From assembly GCF_000384115.1 (NCBI RefSeq), contig NZ_KB913029.1, positions 62,001-126,000 of the forward strand: DNA of 64,000 bases, written 5' to 3'. Positions 1-7,633 of this stretch are shown here, piece by piece. The DNA is from Sporichthya polymorpha DSM 43042 (lineage in GTDB: Bacteria > Actinomycetota > Actinomycetes > Sporichthyales > Sporichthyaceae). A program made the position numbers and the translations under genes. Position 1 is the first letter of the stretch. Each line of letters opens with the position of its first letter. Under the pieces are notes generated by a model, which saw only the letters and a list, made by a program, of their open reading frames with translations, searched no databases and was not told the DNA's origin.

Positions 1-108
<108 letters not shown>

Positions 109-258
109 GCGAAACTCCTGACGAAAGAAACCGGGACTGACCCCATTCTCCTGTACCCGCCGGGGTGTTCCTGACCACGCGAGCGGCAAATTCGCATGCC
201 GGAGCAGCGCGGCGCGCCCTATCGTTCCTCGGTCCGCCACCGTTCCAGGAGTTCCGTC

Positions 259-747
259 ATGCGCGCGCTCACGGCGACCGAGATCGCCGATTCCTTCGTC
301 AACTGCACCCGCGGCGAGGTCAAATCGATGACGCCGATCCGCGGTTTGGCGGACGTGGACTGGGAAGTTCGCGAGTTCCTCGGCTGGCGCGACCCGAGGG
401 CGCCGGCGCGGGCGTACCTCGTCACCGTCCGCGACGACCGACCCCTGGGGGTGGAGCTGCGCGCAACGACGGAGTCCCGTCCGGCCCGCGGGAGCGCGCT
501 GTGCGACATCTGTCACACCGCCCACCCGGCCGACTCCGTGGGCCTGTTCGTCGCCCGGAAGGCCGGGCCGCGGGGCCGGGATCACAACACGGTCGGCACG
601 TACATCTGTGCCGATCTCGCGTGCCCGCTGTACGTCCGGAAGCTCCGTCCGGTCACCCTCCCCCAGGGCGAGACCGCCCCGCCGGAGGAGCGCGCCCGCC
701 GGCTCCAGCGCCGCCTCGACGCGTTCCTCGACCGCGTCCTCGCCTGA
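259..747 (+). CDS. FBP-domain protein (EF-G-binding, FusB-like, treble-clef zinc finger)
   Basis: A 162-residue protein beginning [20 protein letters not shown]. It resembles the FusB/FBP family, whose C-terminal zinc finger binds elongation factor G. Zinc ligands are visible as CDICH around residue 80 and CADLAC near residue 118. The start at 259 is preferred over an upstream in-frame ATG at 196 because CAGGAG lies 7 nt before it and the family's conserved N-terminus begins there. FusB proteins rescue EF-G from fusidic acid stalling in firmicutes. In actinobacteria the role is unproven and it may simply modulate EF-G. It stands beside the translation GTPase typA, transcribed divergently. Confidence 0.75.
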   Translation: MRALTATEIADSFVNCTRGEVKSMTPIRGLADVDWEVREFLGWRDPRAPARAYLVTVRDDRPLGVELRATTESRPARGSALCDICHTAHPADSVGLFVARKAGPRGRDHNTVGTYICADLACPLYVRKLRPVTLPQGETAPPEERARRLQRRLDAFLDRVLA

Positions 748-779
748 CGCCGGTCTGACACAGCCTCAGGCCTGTGGAA

Positions 780-829
780 AAGAAAGGGTGACACCCCTTA
801 CTGCGCAGTAAGGGGTGTCACCCTTTCTT
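780..829. terminator. Perfect 50-bp palindrome between convergent genes, probable bidirectional terminator
   Basis: Bases 780-829 form an uninterrupted 25+25 inverted repeat centred on TGCGCA, with A-rich and T-rich ends that suit factor-independent termination on both strands. It lies between the FBP gene (plus, ends 747) and the TetR gene (minus, ends 834). Each arm contains the word AAGGGGTGTCACCCTT, which is itself nearly palindromic. A one-base variant is repeated in tandem at 36526-36670. Confidence 0.75.
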
Positions 830-833
830 CACA

Positions 834-1451
834 TCACCCGCCGAAGTAGCCGCGGATCGCGGGGAGCATCCGCTCGATCACCTCGTCCTCGTCGGCGGAG
901 GCGAGGGGTTCGACGCCGATCACGTACCGCATCAGCACGACGCCGATGATGTGCGCCGCGGCGAGGTTGACGCGGAGCGCGAGGTCAGGGGCGGGCGGCA
1001 GGTGCTCGGCGACGCGGGAGAACAGGGCCGAGGCGACGAACGACCGCATCATCGCGGCGGCGGTCTCGCTGCCGGTGGCGGAGCGCAGGAGGGCGAGGAA
1101 CGGCGCCCGGGAGTCGGCCTCGCGCCAGATCGAGAAGATGAACCGGACCATCCGCTCGGCGACCTCGTCGGGGTCGGCGGCGTCGGCGAAGACGAGCGGC
1201 AGGACCTCGGCCGGGTTGAAGGGCAACTGCATCGCGGCGACGAACACCGCCTCCTTGCCGCCCGGGAAGTAGTGGTGCACCAGGGCGGGGTCGACGCCCG
1301 CGGCGCGCGCGATGCCGCGCAGGCTGACGGCGTCGTAGCCGGCGGCGGCGAACTCGCGCCGTGCGGCGTCGAGGATCAGCTCGGCTTTGTTGGTCTCTCC
1401 CCCGGCGGGCCGGCCGCGGCCGCGCCGGGGACGTTCAGCAGCTGCGGGCAC
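834..1451 (-). CDS. TetR-family transcriptional regulator of the adjacent ABC exporter
   Basis: A 205-residue TetR repressor. An Arg-rich N-terminal tail (RPRRGRGRPAGG) is followed by the helix-turn-helix at about residues 25-70 (AARREFAAAGYDAVSLRGIA, then PALVHHYFPGGKEAV). The C-terminal ligand domain with MQLPFNPAEVLP resembles the TetR_C_16 type common in actinobacteria. The start is the GTG at 1451, 9 nt after the stop of the permease gene, so it is the last gene of an ATPase-permease-regulator operon. It most likely represses its own operon, and a palindrome at 2912-2929 on the first start codon is the obvious operator. The ligand is unknown. Confidence 0.88.
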   Translation of the reverse strand: MPAAAERPRRGRGRPAGGETNKAELILDAARREFAAAGYDAVSLRGIARAAGVDPALVHHYFPGGKEAVFVAAMQLPFNPAEVLPLVFADAADPDEVAERMVRFIFSIWREADSRAPFLALLRSATGSETAAAMMRSFVASALFSRVAEHLPPAPDLALRVNLAAAHIIGVVLMRYVIGVEPLASADEDEVIERMLPAIRGYFGG

Positions 1452-1460
1452 CGCAGGACT

Positions 1461-2204
1461 CTAGGCCGACTGCCGGCGCAGGGTCGCGGCGCCCGCGGCG
1501 AGGGCGAGCAACGCGCTGCCGCCGACGATCGCGAGGTCCCGCCCGACCTGTCCGGTCAGCCCGCCGCGTTGCATCGCCTGGTTCATCGCGTCGACGGCGT
1601 AGGACAGCGGGAGTACGTCGGACACGGCGTTGAGGACGTCGTCGAGCTGCGACCGCGGGACGAACAGCCCGCACAGGAACAGCTGCGGGATGACGACGGC
1701 CGGGAGCAGCTGCACCGCCTGGAACTCGGTGCGCGCGAAGGCGCTGGCGAACAGGCCCGCCGCGGCACCGAAGACCCCGACGACGGCCGCCGACAGGAAC
1801 AGCGCCCAGCCGCCCTTGGTCTCGGCGTCCACGCCGTAGAGCGTCATCGTCAGCAGTGCCGCGATGCCCGACTGCACGATCGCGACCAGCCCGAACGCGA
1901 GCCCGTAGCCGAGGAGCAGGTCGAGCTTGTTCATCGGCGTCGTCAGCAGCCGTTCCAGCGTCCCGGCGCGGCGTTCGCGCAGCGTCGCGACCGACGTCAC
2001 CACGAACATGACGACGAACGGCAGGATGCCGAGCAGCTGCGGCCCCACGCGGTCGAAGCGACCGGGGATGTCGCTGTAGACCCAGCACATCAGGCCGAGC
2101 AGGGCGGACGGCAGCACGAGCAGCATGGCCACGGTCCGGTGGTCGCGGCCGAGCTGGATCAGGACCCGGCGCGCTGTCGACAGCGTGATCTGAGGGTTCA
2201 TCAC
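1461..2204 (-). CDS. ABC-2 type exporter permease
   Basis: A 247-residue polytopic membrane protein with about six hydrophobic segments, of the ABC2_membrane (DrrB-like) family. It includes the family's cytoplasmic stretch TLRERRAGTLERLLTTPMNK. Its start codon overlaps the stop of the ATPase gene by 4 bp (ATGA), so the two are translationally coupled and should assemble as an exporter with two permease and two ATPase subunits. Substrates of such TetR-linked exporters are usually hydrophobic toxins or lipids; here none can be named. Confidence 0.87.
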   Translation of the reverse strand: MMNPQITLSTARRVLIQLGRDHRTVAMLLVLPSALLGLMCWVYSDIPGRFDRVGPQLLGILPFVVMFVVTSVATLRERRAGTLERLLTTPMNKLDLLLGYGLAFGLVAIVQSGIAALLTMTLYGVDAETKGGWALFLSAAVVGVFGAAAGLFASAFARTEFQAVQLLPAVVIPQLFLCGLFVPRSQLDDVLNAVSDVLPLSYAVDAMNQAMQRGGLTGQVGRDLAIVGGSALLALAAGAATLRRQSA

Positions 2205-2920
2205 GCCACCAGCTCCCGCTCGCCGAGCACCGCGAGGAAGGCGTCCTCCGCCGAGGAAGTGCCCGTTCGCGCCAACAGCGCCTCGCGGCTGTCCGCGGCG
2301 AGGATCGCCCCGTCCCGCATCAGGATCAGGTGGGAACAGTGCTCGGCCTCGTCCATGACGTGACTCGAGACCAGCAGGGTCGTCCCCGCGGCGGCGAGCT
2401 CACCGAAGAACGTCCACAGCCGCCGCCGCAGCAGGGGGTCGAGCCCGACCGTCGGCTCGTCGAGGATCAGCAGCGCCGGCCGGCCGACCAGCGCCGACGC
2501 GAGGGAGACCCGCGCCCGCTGACCGCCGGAGAGCTGCTCGACCCGGCGCCCGGCGAGGTCCCCGAGGTCGACCGCCGTCAGCGCCGCGAACACCGCGTCG
2601 GCCCCGGCGCCGACCATGCTCGCGAAGTACCGCACGTTCTCGACCACGGTCAGGTCGCCGTAGACCGACGGCGCCTGGGTCACGTAGCCCACCTGGGATC
2701 GCAGCTCCGGCGCCCCGGCCGGATGGCTGAGGACGGTCACGCTCCCCTCGAAGCGCTGCACGCCGACGATCGTCCGCATCAGCGTCGTCTTGCCGCAGCC
2801 GCTCGGGCCCAGCAGCCCGGTGGTCGACCCGGCCGGCACACCGACCCCGTCGACCGTCAGCACCCGCCGGCTTCCCCGGGTCACGGCGAGGTTCCGCATC
2901 TCCACCGCTAAATTCATCAT
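2201..2920 (-). CDS. ABC transporter ATP-binding protein (drug-export type)
   Basis: A 239-residue nucleotide-binding subunit. It shows Walker A GPSGCGKTT near residue 40, signature LSGGQRARVSLA near residue 130, Walker B LLILDEPTVGLDP, and the switch His in LLVSSHVMDEAEH. It is the first gene of the ATPase-permease-TetR operon. The first codons read ATG ATG AAT and lie inside an inverted repeat, with no ribosome-binding site in front. The message is therefore probably leaderless, or starts at the internal Met8. A divergent GNAT gene begins 79 bp away. Confidence 0.88.
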   Translation of the reverse strand: MMNLAVEMRNLAVTRGSRRVLTVDGVGVPAGSTTGLLGPSGCGKTTLMRTIVGVQRFEGSVTVLSHPAGAPELRSQVGYVTQAPSVYGDLTVVENVRYFASMVGAGADAVFAALTAVDLGDLAGRRVEQLSGGQRARVSLASALVGRPALLILDEPTVGLDPLLRRRLWTFFGELAAAGTTLLVSSHVMDEAEHCSHLILMRDGAILAADSREALLARTGTSSAEDAFLAVLGERELVA

Positions 2921-2929
2921 GTGATGAAT
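2912..2929. promoter_or_regulatory. Candidate TetR operator over the exporter start codon
   Basis: An 8+8 bp inverted repeat, ATTCATCA-TG-TGATGAAT, with a 2-bp centre. It covers the first codons of the ATPase gene (start at 2920, minus strand). This matches a repressor site blocking a leaderless promoter. The likely binder is the TetR protein encoded at 834-1451. Confidence 0.5.
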
Positions 2930-2998
2930 ATTGGCGCAGGTCGGCCCGTCCCGTCAAATGCGTCGCCCGCGGGGGCGGTCGGACGCGAGGATGACGCC

Positions 2999-3553
2999 GT
3001 GCAGAAACTCCCCGACGGATTCCGGCTCCGGCTCGCGACGGTCGACGACGCCGAGGCCCTCCAGAAGCTGATCACCGCCTCGGTCGAGGCGATCTTCCCC
3101 GCGTTCTACGACGCCGAGCAGACCGCGAGCGGGCTGCAGCACATCGGCGTCCTCGACCTCGCGCTCGTCGAGGACGGGACGTACTTCGTCGTCGAGGCGC
3201 CCGACTCCTCGCTCGCCGCCTGCGGCGGGTGGAGCCGACGCGACAAGCTCTTCAACGGCGCGCAGGTGACCGGGGCCGAGGCCCGCCTGCTGGACCCGGC
3301 GACCGAGCCGGCCCGGGTGCGGGCGATGTTCGTGCACGGGGACTGGACCCGCCGCGGGCTCGGGACGCGGATCCTCGAGGCCTGCGAGGACGCGGCCCGC
3401 GCCGAGGGATTCACCGAGCTGGCGCTGATGGCCACGCTGCCGGGCCTGCAGCTCTACCGGACCTGGGGATTCACGAACGAGGACCCCCGGGATCTCGTTC
3501 TGCCCGACGGCGTCGTCGTACCGGGCGTCGCGATGACGCGGAGGATTCCGTGA
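2999..3553 (+). CDS. GNAT-family N-acetyltransferase
   Basis: A 184-residue acetyltransferase of the GNAT fold. The acetyl-CoA pyrophosphate-binding loop reads WTRRGLGTRILEACEDAA at about residue 115, and the conserved C-terminal Tyr-Trp-Gly-Phe segment (LYRTWGFTN) is present. The GTG at 2999 is chosen because GAGG lies 7 nt before it. The upstream open frame to 2921 only crosses the promoter region of the divergent exporter. Its stop overlaps the next start by 4 bp (GTGA), coupling it to the flavin-binding gene. The substrate is unknown. Confidence 0.82.
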   Translation: MQKLPDGFRLRLATVDDAEALQKLITASVEAIFPAFYDAEQTASGLQHIGVLDLALVEDGTYFVVEAPDSSLAACGGWSRRDKLFNGAQVTGAEARLLDPATEPARVRAMFVHGDWTRRGLGTRILEACEDAARAEGFTELALMATLPGLQLYRTWGFTNEDPRDLVLPDGVVVPGVAMTRRIP

Positions 3554-4200
3554 CCGAACGCTTCTCCCCCACCGCTCGCACGAGACCGAACCGGCTCCGG
3601 AAGCGGGTCCGCGACGAGGTGCCGACGGTCCACGCGATCCTCGACGGGGGCCCGATCTGCCACGTCGGGTTCGCCGGACCTGACGGGCCGTCGGTTCTCC
3701 CCACGCTGCACGCTCGCATCGAGGACCAGCTATACCTGCACGGCTCCACAGGCAGCTGGATGCGCCGGGTCGAGAACACCCCGATCTGTGTGACCGTCAC
3801 CTGCCTCGACGGGCTCGTCCTCGCCCGCTCGACGTTCCACCACTCGATGAACTACCGCTGCGCGGTGGTCTTCGGCACCCCGCGCACGGTCACCGACGAC
3901 GACGAGAAGCTCGCCGCCCTCGACGCCCTGGTGGAGCGCGTCTCCCCCGGCCGGTCCGCCGAGGCGCGTGGCCCGAACCCGCGCGAACTCGCGGCCACCC
4001 TCGTCCTCGCGCTGACCATCGACGAGGCCACCGCCAAGATCCGCACCGGCGGCCCCAACGACGACGACGAGGACCTGGGCCTCGACGTCTGGGCCGGCGT
4101 CGTCCCCGTCCGCACCGTCCTCGGCGACCCCGAGCCGGACGGCACCCCGCCCCGCGCGCTGCCAGACGGCGCGCTCGCCCCGGCCTGGGTCACCGCCTGA
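3550..4200 (+). CDS. Pyridoxamine 5'-phosphate oxidase-family flavin-binding protein
   Basis: A 216-residue protein of the split-beta-barrel flavin/F420-binding superfamily (Pyridox_ox_2 type). Recognisable segments are VPTVHAILDGGPICHVGFAG near residue 25, LYLHGSTGSWMRR near residue 60, and RSTFHHSMNYRCAVVFG near residue 97. The HG.T.S and HHSMNYR elements fit the nucleotide-binding face of this family. The start is the GTG overlapping the GNAT stop. Family members act as flavin reductases or as deazaflavin/FMN-dependent oxidoreductases; the substrate here cannot be told. Confidence 0.78.
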   Translation: MTERFSPTARTRPNRLRKRVRDEVPTVHAILDGGPICHVGFAGPDGPSVLPTLHARIEDQLYLHGSTGSWMRRVENTPICVTVTCLDGLVLARSTFHHSMNYRCAVVFGTPRTVTDDDEKLAALDALVERVSPGRSAEARGPNPRELAATLVLALTIDEATAKIRTGGPNDDDEDLGLDVWAGVVPVRTVLGDPEPDGTPPRALPDGALAPAWVTA

Positions 4201-4202
4201 CG

Positions 4203-4763
4203 TCAGCGGAGCTTCCGCACCACCCGCGCCGGGACGCCGACGGCGAGCACGCCGGCCGGGAGGTCCTTCGTCACGACCGAGCCGGCCCCCACGACGGTGT
4301 CCGCGCCGATCGTGACGCCCGGGCAGACGATCACCCCGCCACCGAGCCAGACGTTGTCGCCGATGGTGATCGGCTCGGCGGACTCCCACTTCTCCCGCCG
4401 CGGCTCCGGATCGAGCGGGTGGGTCGCGGTGAGGAGCTGCACGTTCGGCCCGATCTGGACGTCGTCGCCGATGACCACCCGCGCGACGTCGAGGATCACG
4501 AGCCCGAAGTTGGCGAACGTCCCCGCCCCGACGGTCGTCTGGTACCCGTAGTCGACGAACAGCGGCGGCCGGATCTCGGTGCCCTCACCGATCGCGGCGA
4601 ACAGCTCGGACAAGATCTCCCGCCGCTTCGCCGGCTCCGCGACCGACGTGCGGTTGAACGCCTCGGTCAGCGTCATCGCGCGCCGGCTGTCGGCCGCCAC
4701 GGTCTCGTCGGCGATGTACAGCTCCCCGGCCAGCATGCGGTCCCGCATGGTGCGGTCGTCCAT
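4203..4763 (-). CDS. Maltose/galactoside-type O-acetyltransferase (left-handed beta-helix)
   Basis: A 186-residue acetyltransferase of the LacA/Maa family. An N-terminal helical Mac domain (DRTMRDRMLAGELYIADE) is followed by hexapeptide repeats forming a left-handed beta-helix. The active-site loop LLTATHPLDPEPRR contains the catalytic His, and the family C-terminal block includes GAGSVVTKDLPAGVLAVGVPA. It would acetylate a sugar or other hydroxyl acceptor using acetyl-CoA. It ends 2 bp from the convergent PPOX gene and stands alone. Confidence 0.87.
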   Translation of the reverse strand: MDDRTMRDRMLAGELYIADETVAADSRRAMTLTEAFNRTSVAEPAKRREILSELFAAIGEGTEIRPPLFVDYGYQTTVGAGTFANFGLVILDVARVVIGDDVQIGPNVQLLTATHPLDPEPRREKWESAEPITIGDNVWLGGGVIVCPGVTIGADTVVGAGSVVTKDLPAGVLAVGVPARVVRKLR

Positions 4764-4780
4764 GCGGGAGCCTTACCCGC

Positions 4781-4945
4781 TCAGCCCCGACGGAACAGGC
4801 GGGAGAAGAAGCCGGTGCCCGGCTCCTTGGGGTGGCCGTCGCACCAGTTGTCCGCGGGGACGCCGGCGCGGACCTGGTCGACGTGGGCACCGCAACCGGC
4901 CCACGTGATCCGGTCGCACGAACGGCACTTCACCGGACGGCACAT
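4781..4945 (-). CDS. Small Cys-rich protein at the end of the fatty-acid methylation operon
   Basis: A 54-residue protein, MCRPVKCRSCDRITWAGCGA..., with cysteines at 2, 7, 10, 18 and 39 and a His at 21, suggesting a small zinc-binding fold. The C-terminus GFFSRLFRRG is amphipathic and basic. Its ATG shares one base with the stop of the methyltransferase gene (TGATG), so it is coupled to it. Small proteins starting CRP..C..C..TWAGCG are, from memory, widespread in actinobacteria with no assigned function. Its place as third gene after tmsA/tmsB-like genes makes it a candidate accessory factor. Confidence 0.7.
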   Translation of the reverse strand: MCRPVKCRSCDRITWAGCGAHVDQVRAGVPADNWCDGHPKEPGTGFFSRLFRRG

Positions 4946-6213
4946 CAGTTCGTCCAGTCCGGCCGCAGGGGCATGCGCGCGGTGCCGACGTCGTCGCAGC
5001 GGACGCCGAGGACCTGGTGGAGCTCGATGAACCGGCAGTCGAAGGCGACGCGGCAGGCGGCCATGTAGAGCAGCCAGACGCGGGCGCGGTTGGCGCCGAC
5101 CTCGGCGACGGCGTCGGCCCAGTTCTCGACGAGGTTGTCGCACCAGCCCCGAAGCGTCATGGCGTAGTGCTCGCGGAGGTTCTCCTCGTGCCGAACCTCG
5201 AGCCCGTTGTCCTGCATCGCCGAGACGATGTCGCCGACGCCCTCGAGCTCGCCGTCCGGGAAGACGTAGCGGTCGATGAACTTGCCGGCCTTCGCGGGCT
5301 GCGCCGTCGAGGGGCGGGTGATGCAGTGGTTGAGCATCCGGCCGTACGGACGGAGCTTCCCGCGCAGGAACGAGAAGTACGCCGGCAGTTGCTTGGCGCC
5401 GATGTGCTCGGTCAGGCCGATGGAGGACACCGCGTCGAAGCCGTCCTCGGGGATGTCGCGGTAGTCCATGTGCCGGACCTCGCAGAGGTGCTCGAGGCCC
5501 TCCTCCTTGATCCGGTTCTGCGCCCACTCGGCCTGCTGCTTCGACAGCGTGACGCCGAGGGCCTGCACGCCGTACTCCTTGGCCGCGTGGCGGACCATGC
5601 CGCCCCAACCGCAGCCGACATCGAGCAGCCGCATGCCCTCCTTCAGCCCGAGCTTGCGGGCGACGAGGTCGTGCTTGTTCCACTGCGCCTCCTCCAGCGA
5701 GGAGTCCGCCTTCGGGAAGGCGGCGCAGGTGTAGGACATCGAGGGCCCGAGGACCCACTCGTAGAAGCGGTTCGAGACGTCGTAGTGGTGCGAGATCGCG
5801 CGGCTGTCGCGCAGACGGGTGTGCCGCAGCAGACCACCCTTGTAGCGGATCTCCTCCGGCGGCGGCTCGACCGGACGCAGGTGCCGGATGCCGAAGTCGC
5901 GCAGCATCTCGACCCGGTCCCGGGTGGAGAGCTGTTCGCCGCCGCCGCCGGCGCCGAGTCCGTAGAGGGCGGCGTAGAGATCGCCGCGCACCTTGACGTG
6001 CCCGGTGATGTAGGCGCGGGCCAGGCCCAGTTCTCCCGGGGAGCTGAGCAGGTAGCTAAGCGCGGTCGGCGACGCGATCTCGACGGTGACGTCGGCGTCG
6101 ATCGCGCCGCCCTCACTGCCGTCGAACGCCGTCACCCGAACCGGGACGCGCGGGTTGAGCACGCGGGCGAACACCTCCGCGACGCCCGGCCGATGGCCAC
6201 GTGGCCGACCCAT
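4945..6213 (-). CDS. tmsB: SAM-dependent fatty-acyl methyltransferase, CFA-synthase family (TmsB/BfaB-like)
   Basis: A 422-residue member of the cyclopropane-fatty-acyl-phospholipid synthase family. The N-terminal domain is followed by the entry YDVSNRFYEWVLGPSMSYTC near residue 155 and SAM motif I LLDVGCGWGGMVRHAAKEYG near 205. Later blocks are SIGLTEHIG and FIDRYVFPDGEL. The ATG at 6213 is chosen because GAGGAGG stands 7 nt before it; an upstream GTG at 6243 would overlap the previous gene. Next to an FAD-linked oxidoreductase, this gene is better read as the enzyme adding a methyl to oleoyl lipids to give a 10-methylene intermediate than as a plain cyclopropane synthase. That assignment rests on gene pairing. 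Confidence 0.8.
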   Translation of the reverse strand: MGRPRGHRPGVAEVFARVLNPRVPVRVTAFDGSEGGAIDADVTVEIASPTALSYLLSSPGELGLARAYITGHVKVRGDLYAALYGLGAGGGGEQLSTRDRVEMLRDFGIRHLRPVEPPPEEIRYKGGLLRHTRLRDSRAISHHYDVSNRFYEWVLGPSMSYTCAAFPKADSSLEEAQWNKHDLVARKLGLKEGMRLLDVGCGWGGMVRHAAKEYGVQALGVTLSKQQAEWAQNRIKEEGLEHLCEVRHMDYRDIPEDGFDAVSSIGLTEHIGAKQLPAYFSFLRGKLRPYGRMLNHCITRPSTAQPAKAGKFIDRYVFPDGELEGVGDIVSAMQDNGLEVRHEENLREHYAMTLRGWCDNLVENWADAVAEVGANRARVWLLYMAACRVAFDCRFIELHQVLGVRCDDVGTARMPLRPDWTN

Positions 6214-6224
6214 GCCCGTCCTCC

Positions 6225-7607
6225 TCACCGGTTCCGCACGCACTTGGCGTACAGGTCCAACAACCGTGCGTCCGGATCGTAAGTCTTCTTCACGACTTCG
6301 TACGCCGGCCCGTTGTACAGCCGCCAGAACTCGTCCTCGGAGTAGAAGGCCGTCGAGTAGAGCGACTTGCGGCCGCCGAGGGAGTCGACGACCTGCTCGA
6401 TCCGCCGGTTGTGGTGGCCGTCGGACTGCCCCGGCTCGAGCGCGACCGTCGACCAGAACCCGAAGTTGACGTACAGGGAGTCGGTGAACCGGTACAGCGG
6501 CCAGTCGGCGTTCGGCCGGCCGTCAGGAGTTGGGCGCTGCTTCAGCGGGCAGATCCAGAACGGGGTGATCGGCACTTCACGCAGGAAGAAGTCGCAGAAC
6601 TCCTCGGCGCGACCGATCGGGACCTCGATGTCCTGGACCACGTCCTCGCGCGGCGGGCGGCCGCGCAGCCGCTCGATCCGTGCGTTGACGTGCGTGCGCC
6701 GCTCGAACGCGACGATCTTCCAGTAGACGTCGGAGCGGAGGAACCGGCGACCGGCGAGACGGCGCACCCATTTCTTCTGCGCGCCGAACGCCCGCGAGCA
6801 CCAGAACCAGTCGGTGTCCCACCGCCAGAGGTAGTCCCGAACTGTCAGGAAGTCCTCAGCCCGGGTCTGCAGCGAGCGGTAGTAGATCTCGGTCCACGTG
6901 TAGTCGGACAGGTACGGCGCCTCGTCGACGAACGTGCCGACGGTGAGGTACTGCTCGTCGCGGGAGAACACGGTGCCGTCGACGAAGTCGACCGGGTGCC
7001 CGCCCAGCGTCCGCTCGGTGCAGAGCCGGTCCAGCTCGGCGAACAGCTTGGCCGGGTCCCGGAACCGCAGGTGCCGCAGCGCCACGAACGGCTTGACCGG
7101 CTCGAGCTCGATCTCCAGCCGCAGGGCATATCCGAGGGTCCCGTAGGAGTTCGGGAACGCCCGGAACAGCTCGGCGTGCTCGTTGTCCGGGCGGGCGACG
7201 ATCACCCGGCCGTCGCCGGTGAGGATCTCCATCTCCAGCACCGACTCGTGCGGGCAGCCGTTGCGGAACGACGAGGACTCGATGCCGAGCCCGGTCACCG
7301 CGCCGCCGAGCGTGATCGTCTTCAGCTGCGGCACGACCAGCGGCATCAGCCCGTACGGCAGCGTCGCGTCGACGAGCTGCTCGTAGGTGACCATCCCCTC
7401 GACCGAGGCGGTCCGCGCCACCGGGTCGACGGCGAGAACGTTCGTGAAGCCGGTGACGTCGAGGCCGGGGGCATCCGTCCTGGCCCGGGGACGGAAGAGG
7501 TTGGACGTCTTCTTCGCGAGGCGGACGGGCGCGTCCGGCGGGATGGCCCGGAACTGTTCCACCAGACGCGCCACGCGCTCCGCGTGGCCCGTGGGTTGCT
7601 CCATCAT
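6225..7607 (-). CDS. tmsA: FAD-dependent oxidoreductase, 10-methylene fatty-acyl reductase candidate (TmsA/BfaA-like)
   Basis: A 460-residue protein with an N-terminal FAD_binding_4 (PCMH-type) domain at about 20-190, including VEGMVTYEQLVDATLPYGLM and the FAD loop KTITLGGAVTGLGIESSS. A C-terminal substrate domain carries many Trp, Tyr and His residues. It is first in the operon with the methyltransferase 11 bp downstream. In mycobacteria, rhodococci and thermophilic actinomycetes the same pair makes tuberculostearic (10-methylstearic) acid: the methyltransferase forms the methylene group and this enzyme reduces it. Two adjacent ATGs at 7607 and 7604 are possible starts behind GAGGATGGG. Confidence 0.78.
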   Translation of the reverse strand: MMEQPTGHAERVARLVEQFRAIPPDAPVRLAKKTSNLFRPRARTDAPGLDVTGFTNVLAVDPVARTASVEGMVTYEQLVDATLPYGLMPLVVPQLKTITLGGAVTGLGIESSSFRNGCPHESVLEMEILTGDGRVIVARPDNEHAELFRAFPNSYGTLGYALRLEIELEPVKPFVALRHLRFRDPAKLFAELDRLCTERTLGGHPVDFVDGTVFSRDEQYLTVGTFVDEAPYLSDYTWTEIYYRSLQTRAEDFLTVRDYLWRWDTDWFWCSRAFGAQKKWVRRLAGRRFLRSDVYWKIVAFERRTHVNARIERLRGRPPREDVVQDIEVPIGRAEEFCDFFLREVPITPFWICPLKQRPTPDGRPNADWPLYRFTDSLYVNFGFWSTVALEPGQSDGHHNRRIEQVVDSLGGRKSLYSTAFYSEDEFWRLYNGPAYEVVKKTYDPDARLLDLYAKCVRNR

Positions 7608-7633
7608 CCCATCCTCACCCCTAATGTCGCCCC

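Noticed and set aside
2921-2998. GNAT gene starting at 2921
   Set aside because: That start overlaps the candidate operator, and the GTG at 2999 has a good ribosome-binding site and the expected N-terminus.
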